64,000 bases of DNA from JALZUE01 sp051251725 (lineage in GTDB: Bacteria; Pseudomonadota; Gammaproteobacteria; Enterobacterales; Alteromonadaceae). Shown in pieces: positions 17,987 to 27,283 of the stretch (positions are counted from its first letter, which is position 1; each line of letters begins with the position of its first letter). The stretch is taken from the NCBI GenBank assembly GCA_051251725.1, contig JBPOFN010000022.1, positions 1-64,000 on the forward strand, written 5' to 3'. A program made the position numbers and the translations under genes. A model generated the notes under the pieces. It was not told the DNA's origin. It ran no database searches and saw nothing but the letters and a program-made list of their open reading frames with translations.

Positions 17987-18793
17987 ATGCGCCTTAAATT
18001 AATGTCTGCGGTCGTCTCCATACCTTTATTAGCCTCTTGTTTTAATCAAGTACCGACCGTCAATGAATTATGTGAAATACATACACAAGTTTGTGATAAG
18101 TTTGTTGCCGATTCTTGGTGTAAAACTGAGCGTAAGCATATTCTTTATGCCTATCATGACTTAGCCCAAGCTGATATCGACATTAATAAATATAAGTTAT
18201 TAATTAATTTAGAAAAATACCAAGACTGTATGACTTACGCGAGTAAGATTGAGCATATTAAATTAAAAGAAAAACGCACCTTTCGCTTACAAAATAAAGA
18301 AAAAGCAAGTCAAACCATAGAACAGTTATCACAAGAAACAGCCAATTCCACCAACCCTTATATTTTATATTTTCACTGGTCGCGTTATTTAAATGAAAAA
18401 GCATTAAAGAAATTTATTGCCTTAGAAGGCACTGAAGAATTAGAAAGCCCTGAACTGCAGTTTTTCTTAGCAACCTACTACACAAAAATAGATCCAAAGA
18501 AAACCCTAGGTTTGCTTTATCGCGCTTTAGAGCTTTATCAGCCAGACGATAAATTAAATGTTGAAATATTTAAATCGCTTATCACGATCTTCACCAAAAA
18601 AGCAGAATATAAACAAGCCTATATTTGGCTAAAAGTGCTAAACATTTATCATCCGGAAGAAGAAGAGTTAAGTGAGGACAGTTTAACTAATTTCCAACAA
18701 CTGCATCGTTTAAATGGCTCCTTTTTAGATAAAGTTGCCGAATCGACCTTAGATAAAATTAGCCAAGGTGAATTTAAATCGCCTAAGTTTTAA
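17987..18793 (+). CDS. DUF2989 family lipoprotein
   Basis: This is a predicted lipoprotein of 268 residues from the ATG at 17987; an in-frame ATG ten codons upstream would spoil the signal peptide. MRLKLMSAVVSIPLLASCFN provides the signal and lipobox cysteine. The mature part is rich in charged helices and starts with a cysteine-bearing region (ELCEIHTQVCDKF, DSWCKTER) that is typical of DUF2989. The C-terminal half (LQFFLATYYTKIDPKKTLGLLYRALELYQP, EYKQAYIWLKVL) looks like Sel1/TPR helical pairs. The function of the family is unknown. It is restricted, as far as I know, to Alteromonadales and relatives. Confidence 0.75.
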   Translation: MRLKLMSAVVSIPLLASCFNQVPTVNELCEIHTQVCDKFVADSWCKTERKHILYAYHDLAQADIDINKYKLLINLEKYQDCMTYASKIEHIKLKEKRTFRLQNKEKASQTIEQLSQETANSTNPYILYFHWSRYLNEKALKKFIALEGTEELESPELQFFLATYYTKIDPKKTLGLLYRALELYQPDDKLNVEIFKSLITIFTKKAEYKQAYIWLKVLNIYHPEEEELSEDSLTNFQQLHRLNGSFLDKVAESTLDKISQGEFKSPKF

Positions 18794-18837
18794 TCTCGGC
18801 GCATCTAATTTTAACTTCCAGCTTCCAGCTTCTAAAA

Positions 18838-18877
18838 AAGATAAGTTCGGTATTCTGTATTTATCAAACTTATCTTT
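18838..18877. terminator. Hairpin after DUF2989 gene
   Basis: Stem AAAGATAAGTT / AACTTATCTTT (11 bp) with an 18-base loop lies about 45 bp past the stop codon and before the convergent msrB. Only short A and T runs flank it, so it is a weak terminator candidate for either strand. Confidence 0.5.
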
Positions 18878-18912
18878 AATCGTCTTGGCTTATCGCCGTT
18901 AATCACTCATCA

Positions 18913-19287
18913 TTAACCACTAATAAATAATAAACTTAACGAATTTACACAGTGGCGCTTACCTGTTGGCGCTGGGCCATCGTCAAAAACATGGCCCAAA
19001 TGGCTGTCACAGTTGTTACATTGGATCTCAATGCGACTCATCCCATGGCTTTCATCTGCTAACATTTTCACTTGACCGGTCAATTCTTGAAAAAAACTTG
19101 GCCAGCCGCAACCGGCATTAAATTTACTATCTGAATGATATAATGGCTGTTCACAACAAGCACAAACATAAGTACCGGCAACCCAATGATCGTTATACTC
19201 GCCGGTAAAAGGTCTTTCTGTTGCTGCTAAACGACAAACTTTATAGGCCTGCTCAGAGAGTTTATTTTTATAAATGTCATCTTCCAT
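18913..19287 (-). CDS. msrB: Peptide-methionine (R)-S-oxide reductase
   Basis: MsrB reduces the R-epimer of methionine sulfoxide in proteins. The ATG at 19287 gives 124 residues; a GTG three codons upstream is an alternative. Zinc is bound by CACCEQ and CNNCDSH. The catalytic cysteine is in KRHCVNSLSL, and GCGWPSF and HLGHVFDDGPAPTG are family signatures. It is cytosolic and thioredoxin-dependent in known members. It is divergent from gapA with a 275-bp shared upstream region. Confidence 0.93.
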   Translation of the reverse strand: MEDDIYKNKLSEQAYKVCRLAATERPFTGEYNDHWVAGTYVCACCEQPLYHSDSKFNAGCGWPSFFQELTGQVKMLADESHGMSRIEIQCNNCDSHLGHVFDDGPAPTGKRHCVNSLSLLFISG

Positions 19288-19462
19288 ATTTTTCACTCGA
19301 AATAAATACTTTGAAGTAAAGCTACCATACTCGCTTGACTAAATGCTACGAGAACCTTACTAGTACTACTTAAAGCACTAACGCTAAGAAGTTAATTGCA
19401 TTGATATTTTGATAAAATTTGATGCTATTTGATATGTTTTGTAATAAAAGAAGAAAAATATA

Positions 19463-19491
19463 TTATAAACAGCGTAAATAATCGGTATAAT
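19463..19491 (+). promoter_or_regulatory. Predicted gapA promoter
   Basis: TATAAT at 19486-19491 is a perfect -10 hexamer. A weak -35 (TTATAA, 19463-19468) lies 17 bp upstream. Transcription would start near 19498, so the HexR-type palindrome at 19524 would lie just downstream of the start point. Confidence 0.55.
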
Positions 19492-19523
19492 AGCGCCGTT
19501 TATTTAAAATCATTTCAATTTGA

Positions 19524-19538
19524 TGTAATTTTACTACA
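19524..19538. promoter_or_regulatory. HexR-type operator before gapA
   Basis: TGTAATTTTACTACA differs in one base from the perfect palindrome TGTAATTTTATTACA found between zwf and hexR. It lies 25 bases before the gapA start codon and downstream of the predicted promoter, a position that suggests repression. Known HexR sites in Shewanella and Pseudomonas have the form TGTAATnnnATTACA. Confidence 0.7.
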
Positions 19539-19562
19539 TAATTATTTATTAGGTATTTCGGT

Positions 19563-20558
19563 ATGACAATTAAAGTTGGTATTAACGGTTTTGGCCGTAT
19601 TGGTCGTTTTGTATTTAGAGCATCAGTTGAGCGTGATGACATAGAAGTTGTTGGTATTAACGACTTAATCGATGTTGAATATATGGCTTACATGTTAAAG
19701 TATGACTCAACACACGGTCGTTTTAACGGTACTGTTGAAGTTGAAGGTGGAAACCTTATCGTTAACGGTAAAACAGTTCGCATTACTGCAGAGCGTAACC
19801 CTGAAGATTTAAAATGGGATGCGATTAGCGCTGATGTTGTTGTTGAATCTACAGGTTTATTCCTAACAGATGAAACAGCACGTAAACATATTACTGCTGG
19901 TGCAAAGAAAGTTGTCATGTCTGCGCCATCTAAAGATGACACGCCAATGTTCGTTTGTGGTGTAAACTTAGGTAGCTATAAAGGCCAAGACATTGTTTCT
20001 AACGCTTCTTGTACTACTAACTGTTTAGCGCCTATCGCTAAAGTATTAAACGACAAGTGGGGCATTGAAAGTGGCTTAATGACGACTGTTCATGCGACTA
20101 CAGCAACACAAAAAACTGTTGATGCTCCTTCTGTTAAAGATTGGCGCGGTGGTCGTGGTGCTGGTCAAAACATCATCCCATCATCTACTGGTGCTGCTAA
20201 AGCTGTTGGTAAAGTAATTCCAGAGTTAAACGGCAAGTTAACAGGTATGGCGTTCCGCGTTCCTACTCCAGATGTTTCAGTTGTTGATTTAACCGTTAAC
20301 TTAAAAACTGCTGCTACGTACGAAGAAATTTGTGCTGAAATGAAAGCGGCTTCACAAGGTGCTTTAAAAGGTATTTTAGGATACACAGAAGACGCTGTTG
20401 TTTCTAACGACTTCATTGGCGAAACTTGTACTTCTGTTTTTGATGCTGACGCTGGTATTTCATTAAACGACAAGTTTGTTAAAGTTGTTTCTTGGTACGA
20501 TAACGAAATCGGTTATTCAAACAAAGTTTTAGACTTAGTAGCTTTCATCGCTAAATAA
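19563..20558 (+). CDS. gapA: Glyceraldehyde-3-phosphate dehydrogenase
   Basis: This NAD-dependent dehydrogenase of lower glycolysis has 331 residues. The Rossmann motif GINGFGRIGRF is at residues 6-16. The catalytic Cys150 lies in SNASCTTNCLAP, and the catalytic histidine follows in TTVHATTATQKTVD. DWRGGRGAGQNIIPSSTG and SWYDNEIGYSNKV are also signatures. The codon choice is strongly biased, as in highly expressed genes. It stands alone between its HexR-type operator and a strong terminator, 9 kb from the operon that supplies its substrate through the Entner-Doudoroff route. Confidence 0.97.
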   Translation: MTIKVGINGFGRIGRFVFRASVERDDIEVVGINDLIDVEYMAYMLKYDSTHGRFNGTVEVEGGNLIVNGKTVRITAERNPEDLKWDAISADVVVESTGLFLTDETARKHITAGAKKVVMSAPSKDDTPMFVCGVNLGSYKGQDIVSNASCTTNCLAPIAKVLNDKWGIESGLMTTVHATTATQKTVDAPSVKDWRGGRGAGQNIIPSSTGAAKAVGKVIPELNGKLTGMAFRVPTPDVSVVDLTVNLKTAATYEEICAEMKAASQGALKGILGYTEDAVVSNDFIGETCTSVFDADAGISLNDKFVKVVSWYDNEIGYSNKVLDLVAFIAK

Positions 20559-20586
20559 GTTCTTGTTTGTTTAAAAACACCATTTG

Positions 20587-20616
20587 AAAAAAGGAGCTAA
20601 TTAGCTCCTTTTTTTT
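20587..20616 (+). terminator. Terminator of gapA
   Basis: AAAAAGGAGCTAATTAGCTC continues into CTTTTTTT. The GGAGCTAATTAGCTCC core is a perfect palindrome with a long T-tail. Confidence 0.92.
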
Positions 20617-20690
20617 GCTTTAAATTAGTCAACTTAATTTTTTATATTAGTAATTTTGATAAGCTCTAAAAACTTATATTTCCCAGATAT

Positions 20691-20713
20691 AAAAAGCCAG
20701 CATGACACTGGCT
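20691..20713 (-). terminator. Terminator of BNR-repeat lipoprotein gene
   Basis: On the minus strand AGCCAG-TGTCATG-CTGGCT is followed by TTTTTATA, about 20 bp past the stop codon of the lipoprotein gene. Confidence 0.75.
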
Positions 20714-20734
20714 AATAAAATTATCTAAAATGCG

Positions 20735-23515
20735 CTACTGTGCTTTCAACCAACCTTTGCCATCTGCACCATTGATATAGCCAACAAACCAACCGCTGCC
20801 CCAACCAGCAGCCCAAATAACATCCTTGTTATAAGGATCCGGTTTAGCATCAATTATTTTGTCGTAATTTGTCAGCTTGTTATTTATCTTTTTCCAATGC
20901 ATACCAGCATCTAATGATAGATAAATACCCGGATTGATAAATTTATGATCCATCCGCATTTGATTACCAACCGTTAACACTAAGATATTACTATCGACCG
21001 GTGACGACTCTACTTGTAACACCACCGGCGCCTTAAATATCTGTTGCCAAGTTTTGCCGTCGTCAGTACTTCGCCACGCGCCACCTTCATCATATGCACC
21101 GTGATAAAAACCACCGGCACTAATAAAGATGGCTTTAGTATGTCGGTCTATAAAAACATTATTGACACTTTTAATCACACTTGGAATGTTAACTCTTGCC
21201 CAGCTTTCGCCTTGGTTGGTAGATTTATATAAGCCGCCGTTTTCATCACTTGTCGCAGCATAAAGCGTATTGCTATTAGCTGGATCAAAAGCAATGCGTC
21301 TTAAACTAAAGCCGTCATGGAAACCATTATTACTAACCTGCCATGTATAACCGCCGTCGGTCGATTTAAGAAAACCAAAGTCGCCAATCGTCGGCTCGCG
21401 GCGCGGCGCTCGGTAGATTTCTGCAAACGCATCTTTAGTAACGACAAAGTACATATTATTAGGATTAACCGGATCAATAATTAACGAGTCTTGCGCCGGT
21501 AATAAACCCGCAGGCCCTTGAATTACTTTCCCTAAGTGCTTTGATTTAACCACGTTAGCGTCAATTTTATTATCTAAAACCGTGGCGATATTTTCCCAGG
21601 TTTTACCGCCATCAACAGAGCGGCGTAATTTACCGCGATGATCTTGTCGCCAAGCTAAAATATAAATAATGTCTGGATCATGCGGATGCACAGCAATGGT
21701 TGAGATAGAAACCATACCACTGATATTATTTTGCCCTTCTATTTGCTTTAAAGCGACAGCTTGTGGGTTCGGTAATTCAGGGCTATTAACCGTTTGCCAA
21801 ACGCCGTGCTCGCCACTGGCAAATAAACGCCTTTCAGGTATGCCGGTTTCATGTAACATAAAACGGCCCGGTAAATCACTATTGCCGCGCCCTATCCAGA
21901 CATTGCTGCCTGGTGATGTTTCCATATCATCAATTTGTTGCCAACTCTCGCCTTTATCTGACGATTTATGAGTTTGCTGATCGATACTAATAAACAATTC
22001 GCCTTTAGCATTAATGGTCAATAATCGGTTGCCCGATGTTTCGTTATGAGCATCCATATACTTTTGCAGATGGGCAAACTCGACATTAGTGCCGATAGGA
22101 TTACCGCGAGACTGCCAATAAGCTTTATCCTTTCCACTTAACCAATAAGCGCCATGACGAGCGACAACTTGCCAAGTTTTCCCGCCATCAAGTGTGCGCC
22201 ATACTTCACCGGGGCCAAAAGTACGATCATGCTTTTTATTGTAAGTAAGGTAGATCTCATTGCCGTTTAATGGATTTACCACTAAGCGATTGAAAACAGG
22301 CAAAACAACTGTTGGTAATTGAGGATATTCTTTTTGTGCTGTCGCTTTTGGAATTTCAAACCAATTTGCTAATGTTCGGTAATATCTGTCGATTTCTGCC
22401 GGATAGTGGATCTTAGTTAAATCTATCGCTAAGTTACCGCTGATGTTTAACCAGTTGTTTCCGCCATCGATACTTTTATAAACCCCGCCCGCAGATGAAA
22501 CGCTTTTATTATTAGCTTGGTAAGTTGTCTGCTCAACCAGAAATAAAGTAAATTGATTGGTTGTTTTATCAAAAAAAGACGTTAAGTCGCGAGGTAAATT
22601 ATTAGGCAAGCCTTTAGCATTGTTCGACCAAGTTAAGCCGCCATCTTCACTTTGCATTAAACCGTGATTGCTGGCCATTAATACATGATTAGCATTAGTT
22701 GGATTAACAATGATTTTACCGACATCAAGATCATTAGGTAAGCCGTTGGTTATTTTTTGCCAATTTCTGCCTTTATCAGTAGATTTTAAAATATAGCCAT
22801 AATCAGCATAACTTAATTTACTGCCTTGAAGATTGAACTTGGTGCGATGATTTTCTTTTACGTTCCAAAAATCACCCGCACCGACATACCAAACTTTATC
22901 ATTAGTTGGATCTAGTGAAATTTCAGTTAAACGCATGCCAATTTGTTCATCGTACCAGCCTTTTTTAAAAGCCAAAGGATCATAAGGGTCAACACCAAAG
23001 TCTTGATAATTGGGTGAAAGCTCAGCAAGTTTTTGCCATGAGCGTCCTTGGTTGGTGGACTCATAAACCCAGCCATTCCAATCTAAGGCCACCACATAAT
23101 TAGGGTCTTGTAATGAAAAGTCGATATCGACAACGCGTTTCATCAGCTGCCCTAATTCATCATGATCTTTTACACTTTGCCATGATTTACCGCCATCCCA
23201 TGTCCCGTAAGTTACGTGCATATCTGGCGCCATAAACATTACATTGGTATTAGTTGGATGAGTCCATAACTTTTCATTATATCCTGACATGCCTGGGCCA
23301 ATATTTTGCCATTGCACAATAGGATCAGATTTAACTTTTTGCGTTCTTAATTGTTCGAAGTAATTATAATCCTGCAGCTGCTCACTAATTTGTTCCTGCT
23401 GCTCACCTTTTGTGTTCATGTTTGCTTGAACAATATTTTCTTTGTTCTGATTGAGTGTACAGCCAGTCGCTAAGAGTAAGCTGGCCATGGTGATAAATAA
23501 GCGTTGATGTTTCAT
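20735..23515 (-). CDS. BNR/VPS10-like beta-propeller lipoprotein
   Basis: This is a large exported protein of 926 residues from the ATG at 23515; a TTG upstream is rejected. A lipoprotein signal peptide ends in LLLATGCTLN. Twelve or so Asp-box (BNR) repeats of the form SxDxGxTW are visible across the protein, for example WDGGKSWQSV, STDKGRNWQKI, TLDGGKTWQVV, STDGGYTWQVS and STDDGKTWQQI. They indicate two or more sialidase-fold or VPS10-type propellers. The catalytic arginine triad of sialidases was not identified, so a sialidase call is not supported. It is probably outer-membrane attached and binds or cuts a polysaccharide or glycoprotein. It stands beside the sugar catabolic operon but is separately terminated. 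Confidence 0.75.
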   Translation of the reverse strand: MKHQRLFITMASLLLATGCTLNQNKENIVQANMNTKGEQQEQISEQLQDYNYFEQLRTQKVKSDPIVQWQNIGPGMSGYNEKLWTHPTNTNVMFMAPDMHVTYGTWDGGKSWQSVKDHDELGQLMKRVVDIDFSLQDPNYVVALDWNGWVYESTNQGRSWQKLAELSPNYQDFGVDPYDPLAFKKGWYDEQIGMRLTEISLDPTNDKVWYVGAGDFWNVKENHRTKFNLQGSKLSYADYGYILKSTDKGRNWQKITNGLPNDLDVGKIIVNPTNANHVLMASNHGLMQSEDGGLTWSNNAKGLPNNLPRDLTSFFDKTTNQFTLFLVEQTTYQANNKSVSSAGGVYKSIDGGNNWLNISGNLAIDLTKIHYPAEIDRYYRTLANWFEIPKATAQKEYPQLPTVVLPVFNRLVVNPLNGNEIYLTYNKKHDRTFGPGEVWRTLDGGKTWQVVARHGAYWLSGKDKAYWQSRGNPIGTNVEFAHLQKYMDAHNETSGNRLLTINAKGELFISIDQQTHKSSDKGESWQQIDDMETSPGSNVWIGRGNSDLPGRFMLHETGIPERRLFASGEHGVWQTVNSPELPNPQAVALKQIEGQNNISGMVSISTIAVHPHDPDIIYILAWRQDHRGKLRRSVDGGKTWENIATVLDNKIDANVVKSKHLGKVIQGPAGLLPAQDSLIIDPVNPNNMYFVVTKDAFAEIYRAPRREPTIGDFGFLKSTDGGYTWQVSNNGFHDGFSLRRIAFDPANSNTLYAATSDENGGLYKSTNQGESWARVNIPSVIKSVNNVFIDRHTKAIFISAGGFYHGAYDEGGAWRSTDDGKTWQQIFKAPVVLQVESSPVDSNILVLTVGNQMRMDHKFINPGIYLSLDAGMHWKKINNKLTNYDKIIDAKPDPYNKDVIWAAGWGSGWFVGYINGADGKGWLKAQ

Positions 23516-23784
23516 ATAGTAGATTCGGTAAACTGTTGACAATTTACCTTTACTTTAAATCATAAGGCAAGATTAAAAAACAATCTTTACATATAAATTA
23601 CATAACTTATTTAGTCACGCGATGAGCCGCTAAATAAATCATTAAAATCTACTAAGCATCAAGCAATAGCTACATAACTACATAACTACAAAAATTAAGC
23701 TGGGAAATATAAACATTCAAAACTGATTTAAGTTTCTCTGCCATAACTTGAAGCTAAATTTGCAAAACAAATATTATTACAGAG

Positions 23785-23812
23785 ACAAAAAAGCCAGCAA
23801 CAGCTGGCTTTA
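23785..23812 (-). terminator. Terminator of the zwf-eda operon
   Basis: AAGCCAGC-TGTT-GCTGGCTT followed by TTTTGTCTC on the minus strand lies 25 bp past the eda stop. The upstream 270 bp up to the BNR gene start hold no other visible feature. Confidence 0.88.
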
Positions 23813-23836
23813 AAAGGTAACAAACTTACAGGTAAA

Positions 23837-24481
23837 TTAGCTATTAATAAAAGCTAATGATTCTTTGGCAAGTTTAGTGATTTGTGACCAATCACCATTT
23901 TTACAAATTTCGTTAGTCACTAACCAAGAACCACCACAACACATAACATTTGGTAATGATAAATATGTTTTGATGTTATTCATGCTAATGCCGCCAGTAG
24001 GACAAAAACGAACATCTGGTAATGGACCGCCAATGGCTTTTAACGCACTTGGACCGCCAGAAGCTTCAGCTGGGAAGAATTTAAAATGATCATAACCGTG
24101 ATCTAAACCCATCATTAATTCTGAGATAGTAGAAATACCAGGTAATAAAGCAACCTTACCTTCTTTACCCGCAGTTAATAGATCAGACGTTAAACCTGGG
24201 CTAATAGCAAACTGTGCACCGGCGTCAGCAGAAGCTTGTAATAAAGCGCGGTTTGTTACTGTACCTGAGCCAACAATAGCTTCTGGTAAGTTTTTAGCGA
24301 TCGTTTCAATTGCCCCTAATGCTGCTTTAGTACGTAAAGTAATTTCTAATACTCGAATGTCTGCTGCTAATAAAGCTTCAGCAATTGGTAAAGCGTCTTC
24401 TACTCTATTGATAACTAATACAGGAACTAAAGGTCCTGTTGCCATTAAGTCATTAGGCTGAATTTGCCATTGCATACTCAC
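23837..24481 (-). CDS. eda: KDPG aldolase (2-keto-3-deoxy-6-phosphogluconate aldolase)
   Basis: This enzyme splits KDPG to pyruvate and glyceraldehyde 3-phosphate, the last Entner-Doudoroff step. It has 214 residues. The Schiff-base lysine is Lys134 in HFKFFPAEASGG (Lys133 in E. coli), and the catalytic glutamate lies in LEITLRTKAAL. GSGTVTNRALLQASADAGAQFAISPG and FCPTGGISMNN, the phosphate-binding loop, are conserved. It is the last gene of the operon and starts one base after the glk stop codon. Confidence 0.96.
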   Translation of the reverse strand: MSMQWQIQPNDLMATGPLVPVLVINRVEDALPIAEALLAADIRVLEITLRTKAALGAIETIAKNLPEAIVGSGTVTNRALLQASADAGAQFAISPGLTSDLLTAGKEGKVALLPGISTISELMMGLDHGYDHFKFFPAEASGGPSALKAIGGPLPDVRFCPTGGISMNNIKTYLSLPNVMCCGGSWLVTNEICKNGDWSQITKLAKESLAFINS

Positions 24482-24482
24482 G

Positions 24483-25457
24483 TTAAAATTCCTCTTTATT
24501 ATGTTGGCGTAAATAGGCGAGCGCGCCTAATATGCCTGGTTGTGTTTCAGTAATAATGTAGGTTGGAATATTTTTGTTAAAGCCGCTTAACCGACCTTTC
24601 TCTTCAAACCTAGTTCTGAAATCACTATTTTTAATAAAATCGATAAATCTAGGGGCAATACCACCAGCAATATAAACACCAGCGAAGCTACCTAAATTTA
24701 ATGATAGGTTACCTGCAAAACTACCGAGTGTTTTGCAAAATTGTGCTAAAGTTTCAACACAACGGGCACATGAATTAGCTACGGCGTTGCTTGAAATATC
24801 TTTTGCTGAATAATTTTTGGCCGATTCGCCATGAAAATCACATAAGGCTTGATAGATTTGCTCAATGCCTAGGCCTGATAATAATTGTTCGTAGGAGACA
24901 TGTGAATACTTTTTTAATAAAAAGTTAAGAATATGCTGTTCTACTTTATCAATTGGGGCAAAATCGACATGACCACCTTCACCGCCTAGACTTATCCAAG
25001 CATCACCATTTGGTACTATATTCGCAACACCTAAGCCAGTGCCTGGTCCGCAAATTGAAATTGGACGACCATTAACAACTTCACCTGCGCCGATTTGTAC
25101 TTTCTGATCATCGGTTAAATAAGGAACCGAATGTGCAATGGCAGTGTAGTCGTTAATTAATATTAACTTGTTAAGTTTTAGCGCTGCTTTAATGGCTGAT
25201 TTCGAAAATGTCCAAGGTAAGTTGGTCATCGATATTAGATCATTATCAACCGGACAAGCAATCGCTAAACAGGCATTAATGGTTTTATCTTCGATACCAT
25301 TATCTGCAATGTATTTTGTTAATACGTCAGCTAAGCCATCATATTCACGACATTGAAATACCGTTAACGCGCTTATATCACCGGTTGCATCAGCAAGGCC
25401 AAGGCGAATATTAGTTCCGCCAATATCCGCAACTAAGTTAATAGAATCAGTCATCAA
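24483..25457 (-). CDS. glk: Glucokinase
   Basis: This is an ATP-dependent glucose kinase of the E. coli type, with 324 residues. It has the phosphate loop LVADIGGTNIRLGLAD, the sugar-binding LINDYTAIAHSVP, the adenosine motif SICGPGTGLGVA and the glucose-binding GGEGGHVDFAP. The region YIAGGIAPR is also diagnostic. It feeds glucose 6-phosphate to zwf, the first gene of the same operon. It lies five bases after edd, which suggests translational coupling. Confidence 0.95.
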   Translation of the reverse strand: MMTDSINLVADIGGTNIRLGLADATGDISALTVFQCREYDGLADVLTKYIADNGIEDKTINACLAIACPVDNDLISMTNLPWTFSKSAIKAALKLNKLILINDYTAIAHSVPYLTDDQKVQIGAGEVVNGRPISICGPGTGLGVANIVPNGDAWISLGGEGGHVDFAPIDKVEQHILNFLLKKYSHVSYEQLLSGLGIEQIYQALCDFHGESAKNYSAKDISSNAVANSCARCVETLAQFCKTLGSFAGNLSLNLGSFAGVYIAGGIAPRFIDFIKNSDFRTRFEEKGRLSGFNKNIPTYIITETQPGILGALAYLRQHNKEEF

Positions 25458-25462
25458 TTTAC

Positions 25463-27280
25463 CTATTCATCATCAAATAAAGAACAAGCACCAGTATCTG
25501 CAGTGCTTAAATTACGACGCATAAAACCAAACAATTCACGGCCCATACCTTGATGATGACCATTTTTTTCAAATTGAGCATTTTCGCGTTTCGCTAACTC
25601 TTCATCTGAAACCAATAAGTTCAATTCACCGGTATGACCATCAAGCGCTATCATATCGCCTGTACGTACTTTTGCGAGTAAGCCGCCATCTAATGCTTCT
25701 GGACATAAATGAATAGCAGCAGGAACTTTACCTGAAGCGCCAGACATACGGCCATCAGTCACTAAGGCAACTTTAAAGCCTTTGTCTTGTAACACGCCTA
25801 ATGGCGGCGTTAATTTATGTAGTTCAGGCATACCGCGAGCTTTTGGCCCTTGGAATCGAACAACAGCAACAAAGTCTTTTTCTAACTCGCCAGCTTTAAA
25901 TGCTGTTTCTAATTCATGTTGGTCTTCAAAAACAACCGCTGGCGCGGTTACTATTTCAGCACCTTCACGTAATGAAGAGGTTTTAACAACAGAAGTACCT
26001 AAGTTACCATGTAGCACTTTTAGCCCGCCGTCAGCTTTAAACGGTTTAGCATAAGTTGCAATAACTGCCGGATCGCCTGATTCAGTTGCACCATCAATCC
26101 ATTTCAACTCACCATTTTCTAATACTGGTCTTTGCGTATAACGATGTAAACCGCGGCCACAAATGGTCTCGACATCTTCATGTACTAATTTCGCGTCAAT
26201 TAACTCTTTAAACAATAATGCCATACCGCCCGCTTCAACGAAGTGGTTAATATCCGCATGACCATTTGGATAAATGCGGGTTAATAATGGTACTGCATCT
26301 GAAATATCACTAAAGTCTTGGAAATCAATAATGATACCAGCCGCACGAGCAAAAGCGATAATATGCATGGTTAAGTTTGTTGAACCACCGGTTGCTACTA
26401 AAGCAACAATCGCATTAACAATTGAACGTTCGTCAATCATGCGGCCAACCGGCATATAGTTACCAGATTGCTGTGTTAAGCGTGTTGCTTGTTTGGCAGC
26501 AGCAATGGTTAGTGCTTCACGTAAATCTGTATTCGGCGGCACAAATGATGCGCCCGGCAAATGCAAGCCCATCACTTCAACCACTAATTGGTTAGAGTTA
26601 GCCGTACCAAAGAAAGTACAAGTACCCGCAGAATGATAAGAAGCTGATTCAGCCGCTAATAATTCTTCTTCACCCACTTCACCTTTGGCAAATTGCTGAC
26701 GAACACGTGCTTTGTCTTTATTTGGTAAACCTGAAGGCATAGGACCTGCAGGTACAAATACTGTTGGTAAATGACCAAAAGTCATGGTCGCGATTAAAAG
26801 ACCTGGAACAATTTTGTCACAAATCCCTAACATTAAAGCGCCGTCAAACATATTGTGAGATAAACCCACAGCTGTTGACATAGCAATAACATCGCGACTC
26901 ATTAAACTCAAATCCATGCCAGGTTGGCCTTGCGTCACACCGTCACACATTGCTGGTACACCACCAGCAAATTGTGCAACACCACCGGTTTCAGATACTG
27001 CTTTTTTGATAATAGCAGGATACGTTTCGTATGGTTGGTGTGCTGATAACATATCATTGTAAGCAGAAACAATGGCAATATCAGAATGATTAAGGCCCTT
27101 TAGTTTTTGCTTATCTTCTTTACCGCAAGCGGCAAAACCGTGTGCTAAGTTGCCACATGCTAAACTAGCACGATGGACTGTTTCTGACTTAGCGCCGTCA
27201 ATTTTTGCAAGATATGCTGTGCGAGGTCCTTTACTGCGTTCAATTATACGATCAGTAATGGCTTGGATTTGTTTATTCAT
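25463..27280 (-). CDS. edd: 6-phosphogluconate dehydratase
   Basis: This is the iron-sulfur dehydratase that makes KDPG. Its 605 residues match E. coli Edd (603). Cluster cysteines are in PAMCDGVTQGQPGMDLSLMS, in LMLGICDKIVPG and in AGTCTFFGTANSNQ. The IlvD/Edd signature and the C-terminal VTDGRMSGASGKVPAAIHL are present. It is unstable to oxygen in known members. It lies third in the zwf-pgl-edd-glk-eda operon, three bases after pgl. Confidence 0.96.
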   Translation of the reverse strand: MNKQIQAITDRIIERSKGPRTAYLAKIDGAKSETVHRASLACGNLAHGFAACGKEDKQKLKGLNHSDIAIVSAYNDMLSAHQPYETYPAIIKKAVSETGGVAQFAGGVPAMCDGVTQGQPGMDLSLMSRDVIAMSTAVGLSHNMFDGALMLGICDKIVPGLLIATMTFGHLPTVFVPAGPMPSGLPNKDKARVRQQFAKGEVGEEELLAAESASYHSAGTCTFFGTANSNQLVVEVMGLHLPGASFVPPNTDLREALTIAAAKQATRLTQQSGNYMPVGRMIDERSIVNAIVALVATGGSTNLTMHIIAFARAAGIIIDFQDFSDISDAVPLLTRIYPNGHADINHFVEAGGMALLFKELIDAKLVHEDVETICGRGLHRYTQRPVLENGELKWIDGATESGDPAVIATYAKPFKADGGLKVLHGNLGTSVVKTSSLREGAEIVTAPAVVFEDQHELETAFKAGELEKDFVAVVRFQGPKARGMPELHKLTPPLGVLQDKGFKVALVTDGRMSGASGKVPAAIHLCPEALDGGLLAKVRTGDMIALDGHTGELNLLVSDEELAKRENAQFEKNGHHQGMGRELFGFMRRNLSTADTGACSLFDDE

Positions 27281-27283
27281 AAT

